Positions 10,880 to 22,600 of a DNA stretch of 64,000 bases are shown here, one piece after another. Source of the stretch: Amblyornis subalaris (lineage: Eukaryota > Chordata > Aves > Passeriformes > Ptilonorhynchidae); the NCBI GenBank assembly GCA_018881555.1, contig JACAXG010000112.1, positions 124,001 to 188,000 on the forward strand. Reading direction: 5' to 3'. The position numbers and the translations under genes were made by a program. The notes under the pieces were generated by a model. The model worked only from the letters and a program-made list of their open reading frames with translations, had not been told where the DNA came from and did not search any database. The number at the start of each line of letters is the position of its first letter. The first letter of the stretch is position 1.

Positions 10880-13045
10880 TCACAGCAGATTGTACAAAAG
10901 AGTGCACAAAAGGCAGCCAGCAACTCTGCTGAGGACAGCATAAAACAGCTCAGCAATAGTGGTGATGTACCACAAGGTCTGGAAAAAACAGCAGGAGGTG
11001 GGCTTGTTGCCTTCAGGAGTTAGGTGGTGCACCATTTGTGTCATCAAGTGAAGGAGTTACAGCTGAACTTCAGCAGCCCGTGCAACATAAGAGATCACCA
11101 GAAAGAAATCAATTGGACCTTCTCTGAGACCCTGCAGCTGTCAGAGGAGTCTAAATTCCCAGATCTACTGAATGAAGTGTGGTAGAGTCTGTATTTTTGG
11201 GTAAGGAAATGGACTTGCCTGTGATGGTAAAGGCTAGAAGCACATGATAATATCAGAAGCCGCTCCACCTGAAGATTTGCAACTGTAGAAAAGATTTAGT
11301 GCCCTGGAAGCAGGGCTGGGAGCTTTGCCCAGTGAAACATCTGAGCCTGAGCCCTACAGAAGCATCAAGAAGTAGCTTTAGATTTGTAGGACTGATTTTA
11401 TGTGGAAATTGAGCCAGGCCAATATCAGCCAGGAAGAAAACATAGCAGGGCACAAGCAATCACGGAGGTTTCTTGAGTGCAATTATGATAACTTCCTGAT
11501 GCAGATAGCCAGCGAGGGGAGTCTGTGCTGCTGGACCTCATACTTAAAAACAAGGAAGAAATAGTTGGAGATGTGAAGGTCAGAGGCAGGTTTGATTGCA
11601 ACCACCATGAGGTGGTTCAGTTGAGGATCCAGATGGGAGAGAACAAGGCAAAAAGCAGGATCACAATCCTGTAGTTTAGGAGAGCAGGTGTGAGACTTTT
11701 TTGAAAGAATCACAGTAGAGACCNTGCTGGAGACAACAGACCCTGGTTGATTTTCAAGGATCACTTACTCCAACTTCGAGATCAAGCCATCCCATCTGGA
11801 AAATGAGGCAAAGGCAGAAAAACTGACAAAACTCAAAAAAAAACTACAGGAAGTGGAAATCTGAAGCCCAGGTGGTGCTGAATCTAGAAGTGAATGTGAA
11901 GAGCAACAAGAAAGGTTCTTACGGATATATCAGAAGCAAAAGGAAGCCTAAGGAAAATGTGGGCCAGCTGTTAAATGGGATGTGGTGACAAAAGGCATGA
12001 AAAAGACCAGGGTAGTGAATACACAAGGCTTTTGACATTGCTTTCCACAACATTCTCAAAGACAAATGACAAAGTGAAGACTGGGTAAGTGGACAGCAAG
12101 ATGGATTAAAAACTGGCTAAATTAGTGGCACTGGTGGGTGGTTATCAGTAGCACAATATGCATCTAGAGGCCAGTCACTGTGTGTAACCCAGGCGTCAAT
12201 ACTGGGATCCATACTGCATAACATTTTCTTTAGGGACTGGATGCTGGAATGGAGTGCATGCTCAGCCCTGCATAAAAGGGAATTGCAAATGCTTGCACCA
12301 GGGAGGAATAACCCCATGCGCCAGCATATGCTCAGGGATGTCTGGCTAGAAGCAGCTCTACAGAGAAAGACCTGAGGGTCCTGGTGGACAAGAAGCTGAC
12401 CAAGGAGCCAGCAGAGGTCACCTTTGCTGAAGGGTCACCTTTGCTGAATGGTCACCTTTTGTGTCCTTGCAGAACGAAAGGTCAAAAACCTCTTTGGTTG
12501 CATTAGGAAGAGTATTACCAGAAGGTGAAGGATCTTGTTCTCTCCCCTCTACTTGGTACTGTGAAACATACCTGGACTTCTGTGTCCTTTTCCGAGCTTT
12601 CCAGCACGGAAGAGACATGGAGCTACTGCAGTTAGTTCAGCAAAGGGTCACAAAGGTGATTAAGAAATTGGAGCATCTTTCATACAAGGAGAGACGGAAA
12701 GCTGGGATTGTTCAGTCTGGAGAAGAGAAGGCTCAGGGTTTGAATTTATTAGTCTGCATAAGTACTGGAAGGGAGAGTGTAAAGAAGATGGGATCAGGCT
12801 CCTCTTCGAAATATCTAGTGACAGGATCTCATAAGAAAAACATTTTTGTACTTCAAGAAGTGGCCAAATAAACTGCTCTGGAACAAGTGGCCCAGAAAGA
12901 CTTGACATTCTTGGAAGTGTTCCAACCCTGACCTTACATGGCCCTGGGCAACCTGTTCTAGGTGACCCTACCTGAACAGTGTTTAGACTAGATGATCTCC
13001 AAAAGTATATTCCAGCATTGTCCATTCTGTGATTCTGTGATTTGT
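10880..13045 (+). mobile_element. CR1 LINE retrotransposon, long but internally deleted relic
   Basis: This is a non-LTR retrotransposon on the plus strand. From about 11420 the translated frames follow the CR1 ORF2 endonuclease (AGHKQSRRFLEC-like, then LLDL..KNKEEIVGDVKV-like with interruptions), continue through a linker (about 11880-11970, GNKKGSYGYIRSKRK-like), and resume near 12030 in the reverse-transcriptase palm. From 12330 to 12830 the C-terminal part is recognisable (EKDLRVLVDKKL, then LEHLSYKERRK and a KYW.GECKEDG stretch). The 3' end at 12960-13040 has the ACTAGATGATCTCC motif and the tail CATTCTGTGATTCTGTGA. Frames shift repeatedly and contain stops. A large part of the fingers/palm is missing near 12020, and the FADD catalytic motif is absent near 12250. 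The 5' limit is uncertain (10,870-11,100). The 136-aa frame at 12461-12871 is part of this relic. Confidence 0.85.
12417..12459 (+). repeat. 17-bp tandem duplication inside the CR1 relic
   Basis: GTCACCTTTGCTGAAGG and GTCACCTTTGCTGAATG stand head to tail (starts 12417 and 12434), followed by a partial third GTCACCTTTT at 12451. It lies within the decayed CR1 reverse-transcriptase region and probably arose by slippage after insertion. Confidence 0.8.
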
Positions 13046-16000
13046 GATTATTCCACAAATATAGGTACCTTAATTAAAAAAAAAAAGGAATTAAAAAAGA
13101 AAGAGAGAAAGGGAAAAAGAAAAAAGTAAAAAGGATGACAGGGCATTGTGCTATAAATTTCAGAACTCCAATTACACTGTGAAAAAAATCATTATAATAA
13201 TCTTGAATTTATTGAAGAAATGTATGTCATTCAGTTGGGTAAATATCAGTATCATCTTAGGCAATGTGGGATATTCTTCTTCAGTGCAATTGTGCGATCT
13301 ATTAAATTCTGCATCATACCTGTCAACACAATCTATGAATCCTTAGCATATCTCAAGATGGTGTTAGGCATCTACATTTAGACACCTTAATTCCTTTCAA
13401 AAATACAAATGCTTGGAAACTGATTTTTTTTTATCAATTATGAATAGACAACGGGAGCTGGTACCCATAAAAGGAGAGGAAAGCCTGATTCAAGTAAAAG
13501 GCTTGAGTTAACAGTGTCCTTGACCACTATGTTTGTGTATAGAAATGTAGTCCTTTCAAAAACTGTTGATACTGAAAACCAGAAATTATATGTGAGCCTG
13601 AAGGTTTTGGAATATTTCTATCAAAGAGTAAGAATTAAACATTCCACTAAAAAAGCAATAATTTATGTAGTTCATATATATCTTCTGTGAATTTTAGAGG
13701 ATAGAGAATTATGCTTGTTAACACTTTCAAGATAAGAACTGGGCTCTCAAAATGTCAGTTGTGTCTATCCCTTAAACTAAACAGTAATTACTCAAGTGAC
13801 AATATCTGTGATTTAGCTGTGTTTGCCTTTTTAAAAAAAAACTCTATTTCAGAAATAGGTATTACTAAATATTATCACTGTGAATGCTGGAAGCTAAGGA
13901 ACTCCCACCTTCCTATTTTATTTTTATCTCAGCAAACTCTTAAAACCTCTTGAAGGATTATAACAGGTCCTATAGGAATTGTAAAGTTCTTCTACATGAT
14001 TTATAAAGCCTGTAGCAAAGCCAATCTTTTGCTTACTGACATCATTCAGATGCCAAATTCCTCTACAAATTATCAGAATGTATTCCAAACGTGGCCTTAT
14101 ATTTTATACATAACAGATAAAATGAAACATAAGGTTTATAAGACACACAAAAATCACTATTAAAGTGGTGACAAAAGCAGACCGATGAGATGAAAATTAC
14201 TTTGACAAAGAGAGAATACTGACCAAAGAAAGATGGGGGAAAGAATAACAAAATGTCAGAAATCTTTTCCGACTAAAAACACGTGTTGCACTGATAAGCT
14301 TTAGAGAAAGCAGTGCCATTTAAAGCGGCTTTAAGTATTGCTTCAAAAAGCTTGGAGCTCTGACCCTTGACCAAGGTTTAATAGACTAGAAGGAGCATTG
14401 ACCCAAAAGAGATTATTACTAATTTTGCATTTTTTTTAACATTAAAAAAAATAGTAAAAAGCCATTTTAAACCTCCAATTATAAACTGTCTTAAAATTCT
14501 GAATTATGTTTGAAGGGTCATCCTCAGTGTAGTGGGTTCTTGATTTAGGAAAATCAAGATTTACTGTAATCGGATCACCCATTGTGACTCTCTTTCAGAC
14601 AAACTTAATAACTTTTGGAATACAGAAGGAAGGAAAAAGCTTCAAGATTCCTCTTGAGAGAAAGGGATATTAGTGTCTCGAATGGTTCTTTGAAGAAAGA
14701 TGGGTAAACTTTAATGCCTCTGACATCTTTCTCATGATGTTTTATAAACCCCATTGATCAGGTTCAGGTGAAATGGATTAAGTATCAGTAACCAGTTGGT
14801 ACTAAAGCTAGGTCTCATTACTGTTTAGACATTTATAATCTTAATGTAATCAACAGGTGGCTACATTCTATTAATTGAATTAATTTTAGCAGAAGATAGC
14901 AAATTTATTACATTCTGTTTTAATAGGAAGCTGTCAATTTTCAGGAAATTCCAAATAGAAAAAGAAACTGCCTCTTCTACAATTTGATCCAGTCATATCT
15001 AATGTCAACTCATTCCATGGAAGTAAGGACAAGATGAATTTTTTCAGTGCAGCTCAGGAGGGATGACATAGAATTTTTTGTAAAGGAGCTTGTCATGCTT
15101 GCCCTCCACAATTCACATTGACAACTGTTTATCAAAATAGATCCCAAAGATATTCACATTATTTTCGCAACTTTGAAATAACATTTTTACAGAGTGTCTG
15201 AAAATCCATAGCTATGAAACCTGACAACACTAATAGTTATTCCAGTGTTTATATAAAACTATGCCTTCACTGAAATTGTCTGTAATTTAAATAATTGCAA
15301 AATGGGAGGTTTAGTCCTTTAACTAGCATTTTTCCCAAAATTCAGATTTTGCAGTGTCTTTCAAATATTTTTGACAACTACGACAGGAAAAATATTACAA
15401 TATTAGTCTTATTTTTCCTATTTTCTTGTCTTTTTTTGAGTAAATATTTCATGGAACTATAACTGAAATATCAAAAATAAGAAAATATCTGTGAAATAGC
15501 AGAAAAATAATGTAGTTGAATATTATTTTTAAAACAAGTAAGATTAATGTGCCACTTTGCTTTGATCATACATCTTTTCTTATATTAATATACAAGCAGA
15601 ACAAAATCACACACTTTCATAAATAAAGGTTTGAAACAAAAACCTAAATTATTCTTACACAGACTGGATTTAAGTAACGGAAATTTGATGGAAATCCAAG
15701 ACTACCTCCTGAATCAGGATGAATATGATTTAAAATTATTTTGTGTGTGTGTTTCTTTCAAGATTTTCCCCTAATAGTATGGGAAAATAAATAATTTTTA
15801 TAACTTATTTTTTCATATTTATTTTTATGCATGACGTATGCTAGAATGTGAGTAGTTTTACAGTGCAAAATTGTTTTGAAAATTATTATGCTAGTTCTGA
15901 ATAAAGCTTCAGGTTTTAGAAACCATGTAGCCATATTAGAGTGTTATTGCATGGTCCTGCTAATAGACACTACTTTAANTGTGCTAGTTGTATTATTCAT

Positions 16001-17198
16001 GATATGAACAAGCTCATCTGGAGCTACTCTCAGCCTCTTGTATGACATTTCATTTTGCAACAGAGATATGTTGGGTGGTATTCTGAGCAAATGTAGACAA
16101 CTACTGTGTGTATTAATCATCACAGTCTCTTTCCCATCAATAGACAAAAACAGCTACTTGCATAAGACAATTCGTCTTGCCCTAAAATAGATGCCTAAAT
16201 TAGGGCAGATGAATAGTACTCAGAAAGAGACCATTTCTTTTAGCTGACAGACTGACTGACAGCACTAATGAAGTCTGGGCAGAACGGTGTAAATGTAATG
16301 TTCATGTTGTGCACTGCTAAGCTGGTTGAGGTGTGTCCCATGTACCTTGTGGGGTACATATATGGGTGAGATATCCTGTAGTGCTGAGACCTTGTTTTGT
16401 ACAAGGAAACACTTAAAACAGATACTTCCCTTAATTGTATAAATATTCCTGTTTGTTGTTGAAGAGCTGCTCATTTGCTTAAAATTAAATGCTAATATGA
16501 AAAAGTAATCCATTGCAATTCTATAAATACATCCACTTGAATATTTTCAGCAATGAATTGAACTACTAGTACAACGGTGGATGTCACTTTACAATAAAAG
16601 GTATTGTTACAGTGAAAAAAAGGCAGATCTCACTCACGTCACCAATGTCAAAGATGAATTATTGCTTGTTACCTACATCATAATACCTGTTTCCTGATAT
16701 AAAAAAAACCCCTGCTTTAACGTTCAGAATTTCTGATTCACCCCATAACTTGCTGCCAAGCATTTACAGAGGAATGACTAACATAGAAAACAGCTACCAG
16801 CATTTGCACATCACAAATGAAGAGATTACCAATGAAAGGCCAGCCTCCAATTACTGTGGGGAAAATATTTAAATTTCATATTTGAAGATATATTATTTAT
16901 GAACTGATCCAGAAATTAAATGTGTGAACTCACAGATTGTTTGGAAAAAAATAAATAGGAAACTGAAAATAGATTAAATGATTCAAAGCAAGAAAACAGG
17001 AAAGCATAACAAAACAAAACGAGTGACTAGAGAGTCAGTGATGACAAGTGATACCATAANATCCTTAAATATTTTATTTTCTGAAACGTGTGAAATAATA
17101 ACAGTCTGCAAATATTTTTACATTATTTTCACATTTAAAATTCCAGAAAGAAGTATCAATTTAAAAGAGCACTATGATTATAATCTTCTCCTTGAAGA
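13046..17198. other. Anonymous AT-rich DNA, no gene recognised
   Basis: No supported gene or repeat family. A purine-rich A/G run at about 13075-13135 directly follows the CR1 tail and may be part of its decayed 3' microsatellite. All open frames are short, with AT-driven composition. Confidence 0.55.
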
Positions 17199-17206
17199 AC
17201 AAGCAC

Positions 17207-17526
17207 AGTGTAGAAAAATGTGACCCTTGCTTTTCCGAACGTGACGTGGCCCCAGCCCAGGGCCAGTTGCCATTTTGTCTTTGGGAAACCATGCCGGGCA
17301 CTGTCTTTGGGAACCATTTTTGTTTGTTGGGTGGTAAATACCCATTTGTGGGTAAAACCCTCTCTTGCTTGTACACTCCTTTATTAATATTGTTGTGGTT
17401 ATTGAAATTTTTAGGTAAATTGTGATTCCAACATATAATCTCCCCTAGTGTTCCTCCATTATCAGAAGGGGTGGGGGAAAAGGGAGCAGCTTGAGTGGGT
17501 TTAATTTTCTAGCTGGGTTTTAAACA
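17207..17526 (+). mobile_element. Short ERVL-type solo LTR
   Basis: The segment ends with an avian ERVL-type LTR 3' part: GGGGGAAAAGGGAGCAGCTT, then GTGGGTTTAATTTTCTAGC, then TGGGTTTTAAACA at 17514-17526. It is preceded by GGGTGGTAAATACCCATTTG and TAATCTCCCCTAGTGTTCC. The pentamer AGCAC occurs immediately outside on both sides (17202-17206 and 17527-17531), within a shared 9-mer ACAAGCACA (17199-17207 and 17524-17532). If these are the target-site duplications, the element is 320 bp and its first base is mutated from T to A (AGTGTAG for TGTGTAG). It is markedly less AT-rich than the flanks. The overlapping plus frame 17174-17425 and minus frame 17161-17376 are chance frames. Confidence 0.7.
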
Positions 17527-17532
17527 AGCACA

Positions 17533-19056
17533 CTTTCATTCTATAAGATGAGGTGCATTCACATCCCCCATACAGGTCCATGGGAATGATAATTAAGACT
17601 CAGTGATTTTTAAAGCAAGGTGCTATAACCTCTGAACATTGAAACAAGTGATAAAGAAAAGCTGAATTTCTCAATTTATTTTCCTTTCTGAGCAATATTT
17701 ACATCCAAGACAAGCACTTTCATCATCTTGTTTGAAAATATTATTAACCCTACAGGAAAATGGAAGAATATATGATTTACCCTCTGTCACTGTCTGGAGG
17801 CTGAAATATCTTGAATACAATCGATCAACCATGTGGAAAGGCTAGTTAATTTAAAAACTTTTCTGCTTATATTTCTGGGTTAATACCTCTTTACATTGCA
17901 AGGCAAAGACTGAGAAAATATTCTGAGACATTAAATTTATGCAGAAAGTTTCAACTTGACACCAACTTTTTTATATGTATGAATTAATGATGATTTAATT
18001 ATCCCTACTTAATGCACTGAGTTTGCAAATTGTTTGATATACATTCAAGGTAAATATCACCCAAAGCACACACAATTCAGTTTCTCCCTCCAGCTCCTAT
18101 TTTATTAACATTCACCAGCATTTTGGAAGCATTGTTAAAATTGAACTTACTGTGAGTCATGTTCTTTTATTGTCATTTTGATCAAAGGAAAGGGAAAAAA
18201 CCCCACACATTAACAANGTATCCCAGCTTCATCTAAAATTTCTAAAATTATATACATAGCTTCTTTCCCTTTAAATCAAATATACCCAGTATAACAGGTT
18301 CAGTATTATTTTGGGGTCTTTGTTCAAGCACTTAGTTTGCGATGATATTTAATGTGATGATGATATTTAATGAACCAATGGCCTAAGAGAATCAGAAAAG
18401 GCTCCAAATCCATTGCTGAGTTTATAAATATCACGGTTTGTGGATTTCTTGGTTTCACTGCCAACTATTTAATGTTACCATCCTGCTTTTAATGAGCATT
18501 GGACCTAAATCCTTGTATCAATACGCACCATATTTCTCAAGTGTGACATATCACAGTCACAGTTGCATTAATGAGATTGGGAAACTTTGCAGTTCCAAGA
18601 AAGAACTTTAACTGAGTTTGTTTTAGAGGCTTGAAGTTTGTGGAATGATTCCCTTCAGTCAGTGTTTCTGTCTCAACATGTATGTAAGCATTAGTTATAG
18701 TAGGTAAATATCATGGGTGACAATGAACATTATTCCTCTGAAGTTTTCTGTATTGGAATAAATTTCATTTAGACAGCAGTGTAATTTTCAGAACTGGTGT
18801 ATACATTCAATAGATTTCAATTGGAAATTCTCAAATATATTTCAACCTACAGACACACATCAAATACTACATTATTGAATATGTTTAAATAATGGTATCT
18901 GACAATATCTCTGCAAGAAGTCTTTTTAAAAGCTATTTATTTCAAAAATCATTGGAAGTTTGTTAAACCAAATTTTTAAAGTTCTATTTATAAATCACTG
19001 AAACACTATTGAATGTAATCTACAAGAGACTGGAAGGATTTCTGGCCCAAAATATT
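17533..19056. other. Anonymous AT-rich DNA, no gene recognised
   Basis: No gene or recognised repeat. A small direct duplication of GATGATATTTAATG occurs near 18340-18374. Confidence 0.55.
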
Positions 19057-19061
19057 TCAGG

Positions 19062-19641
19062 TGCATGTGTGGTGGAAGGGACAGGTCGGGCTGCCTTTGG
19101 TGAGGCGATGCCCTGACCTCCACACCCCACCCCTCCAGGCCTGAATCCCAGCCCTGCAGTGGCCACCAATCCCTGGCACACCAGAGGCAATGNTCCACAT
19201 CTGCCCCTGGAGCCCCAATCCAGCCCAAGAGCGGCCAAATGAGCAGAAGTTCCACCCGGGGGAAGGGCCCAGGAGAGCCAAAGCATACTTAAAGCAAACC
19301 ACGAGGGGAGCATGTGTCTTAACCCTACCTCCTCTTGGATCTTCTATTGGCTGCACACCTCTGGAACCAGGAGTTGTAAGTATATTTGTTCTTCTCTATA
19401 TCTTTTCTGTCTTTCTCTAATTTCCTCTTCTCAGAGTTTTGAGAAACTTGAAATGGGAAAGGCATGCAGTTTGCTAAGTTGAATGGGCCAAGTTAATGCT
19501 TTGTGAAGTGTTTTATGTTGATTGAATGCTGCTCTAAACTTTTGTCAAAGTTCTCTGATTTTCTGAAGTTGCCAGTAAAGTTCTTTTTGTTGTTTTGTCC
19601 TCTTGAGAATGTCTCGTTGGTATTTCTCCCATGCATCTAAC
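19062..19641 (+). mobile_element. GC-rich LTR-like element, family unassigned
   Basis: A block that is GC-rich over its first 300 bp stands out sharply from AT-rich flanks. It reads like a solo LTR: a possible U3 with CCACCCGGGGGAAGGGCC, a weak promoter-like CATACTTAAAGC near 19286-19297, a pyrimidine-rich R/U5, and a late AGTAAAG polyadenylation-like signal near 19575. TCAGG occurs just outside both ends (19057-19061 and 19642-19646) and may be a 5-bp target-site duplication. However, the 3' end would then be AAC rather than the expected CA. Three overlapping minus frames of 86-99 aa at 18995-19356 arise from the GC-rich composition and show no recognised domain. It could alternatively be an unrelated CpG-bearing regulatory stretch. 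Confidence 0.45.
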
Positions 19642-19699
19642 TCAGGATATGTGAAAAACCAAAACCCCTTTCAAGAGTCTTGTCTAGTGAGTTTTTTTG

Positions 19700-22600
19700 G
19701 GTCCTCACAGAAATCTCCACAATGAAAAAATAATACTACCCTAATGAAGTTTTGAGGAACTTCACTTATGGACTCCATTTTTTTTTTNGGGGGGGGTGGG
19801 GAAGGAGTTTAGATCTTTTTATTCTCTATATACTTCTATAAATAGACTAAGACAATGAAAGGGACTATTCTATTATCTCTTCTCCTTTCCGTTATTTATA
19901 TCTCAGCTCATGTATGAGTAAGTGGAAGATGACAGAAATGAAATTTTATATTGAGATTCCAACAAAATTCTAGATCTACATTTTTCTTCTTATTTAAATC
20001 TGACTGTGTGGAACCGTTATCCAAATGACATTTATTATTTTTCAGTTGAAATTAAGTATAAATAATGATGCTCAGTGGAAAAAAACATTCAGAGTGGGCA
20101 TGTCACTTTTTTTGCAAGACAGGTATATTCCATATTGTGCTATAAATTTTAATCAACTCAACTATAAGGTAGCTATAACTGTTATAGCTGCAACAAAACA
20201 CCATCAAAATAGTGTTTGTCATCTCATAAGAATTCTTTGACATGGTTTTACTAACTTTATAGAATAACTATTTTTGGGTTGTGCCTCTTCTGAAGTAACA
20301 GATTTTAATCATGTAGATGCAAACATCACTGATGGCACCTCCTCCCACTTAACACACCCTGTTTAATTTTTTCTACAAGTGAAATTCAGTTCCTTTTAAC
20401 TTAATATTGACTTTCCCTTCTATGCATTGACAGAAATGTTTCTGTTAGACACTCTCACAGCTTTTATATTTAGTAGCTGAAATGCAGAACAGTAGATGAG
20501 TTTCAGCTGTGAAATTCACTATTTCCATATGGAGCACACACTGCTCTATTTGCTGAAAGCAAAATTCACTGCAGAACTAAGGCACCCATAAGTTTAGGGC
20601 TGTAACATGCAGGGTTTAAGCTCCAGGATAGAGTTAAGAACTGAAAATTTTGAATAAAATACTGCTGGTTCTTACACATTATAAGGAAACTTAACACATG
20701 ATAAAATCTTAATGAAAAATAACTAACAAGAAAATCTATGTGTCCAAAAAATTTCTCAAGTTTAGAATTACTAGAATTCTTGAGTACTTGAAGTTGAGGT
20801 GAAAATGCTTTCAGTAGCTGGAAAATGCAGTGAATATTTTTTAACAGCTTATATCTTAAAGTAAAAAAATATCATTTTTGACATCCACATTTCGTGATAT
20901 TTTGAACTACAGAATATTCTTTTCCTTTCTCAGAAATGTTGTATAGGAATGAAAAAAAATTTGACATCTCAAGCCTCTCTAAACTCTGCTTTCTATTCCA
21001 TTAGGAAAAGAAATAAAACCACAACAATCATCTCAAACAAACAGATTTTATCCCAGAGTCTTCAGACTACTAAACGTTCTATACTGTTGCATAAAATAAA
21101 GTCTCTTAATCTCTAATTCCAAGAAATTTATAAGTTGATTGTGTAACTTTTGCTGGTGATGTGCAATCATGGCATTAATAAAGTTTTATTCTGTACCCTG
21201 CAAAAGAGAAATCACAAGAAAAAAAGAAAGTTCTGTCCTCAGTAAATAGTTGTTTATTTATTTATTTCAAAACGTGAGACTTCCTTTCCCCTCTTGCTAA
21301 TCATGTAAATTTTCACCTATTTGTTGTTACTCTGCAGTATCAACTGAAAAAAAAAAACCCAACAACAAACAAAGCAAGAGCAACACATCTTGCTCCAGGC
21401 TACATTTTGTATGTCCCTGAAGACTCTAATGTCTCCACATTAACTAACATCCTGAGAATAATAACCTGTTGAATGAAATTGCTGTGCAGTGCTCTCCTGA
21501 CTTTCACTTTCGCCATACTCCCTCATAAACGGCATCAACTTTGTGGTAAATGTGATTCCTGAAGGGATGTGGGAGTATATAATTGAATGCCATTTAATTT
21601 TGTTTGAGTCATTTAATTTATAGCTCTTGAAAGTGATGGACATGATATTTCGTAACCTAAAGGTCTGTAAGTGAAGCGTGAAATAAAAAGACTGAGGCAC
21701 AGAGAAGTTCACAAAGGTCCACCTCTGCTATAAGGGCAGATATGCACACTTTTCAAAACCCTGATTCTCTTTGTTTTTTAATGTGTGGTGGTTTTGGTGT
21801 TTTTTCTAAAATCAATATAGTTAATGCAAATAGCTACATTTCAGAAGCATATCTAACCTTCTAAATAAGAAAAGAAATGTAAATAATCATCTATAATAAT
21901 ATGAGCAGAAAATCTAATTCTCCCATTTGATAGCTCAAAAAAGTTATAGATACAAAATTTTACAAGCTACCATTCTCATTTATCAAGCAGACTGATTAGC
22001 TGTACAGTTTGGTGGTGCAAATACACCATACACTAAATTTATACAGGCAAATAAAAAAACATCTGAGTTGCTTTCAAAGTATATTAAATTTAACTAATTA
22101 GGAACATACAAGCAGGGGAGCTATGAGAGGTAGTAAAAAAGTTCTGTATAAATGTTTAATTATACCATTAACTTACCCCCTAATCAGCTTGATTTTCTTT
22201 CTGATTCTGTGTCCTGAGTTTTGTGTATACGTTTAAAAAGCAGAGAAGAGAGCTAAAGGACAAGAAAATTTTCATATAATACATAGATAGATAGATATAG
22301 TCACTGTATTTTCACTATTAATAACACAAATATAATTTGGTAAAGACTAAGTACATCTTTGATGAGGAAACATGATTTTGTATAAAAGATACTAATTAGT
22401 CGATCTAATTTTTCAATATTTCCAGGGAACTTTCCTTTTTGATAGCAAGAAGGAATTTCCTACATAACAATAAAAGATGATACAAATAAATATAGTGTGA
22501 AGTGATGATATGTAATATTTTTGTGTGACAAGAAATGATAAATCTTTCAGGCCTAATGTGTTTGAGCCATCAGACAGTAAAAAGGACAGCAACTCAGTTT

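Noticed and set aside
12461..12871. 136-aa plus-strand open frame
   Set aside because: This is part of the broken CR1 ORF2 C-terminal region, not a host gene.
18995..19356. Three overlapping minus frames of 86-99 aa, rich in G, W and L
   Set aside because: They reflect the high GC content of the LTR-like block; overlapping open frames in different phases indicate composition, not coding.
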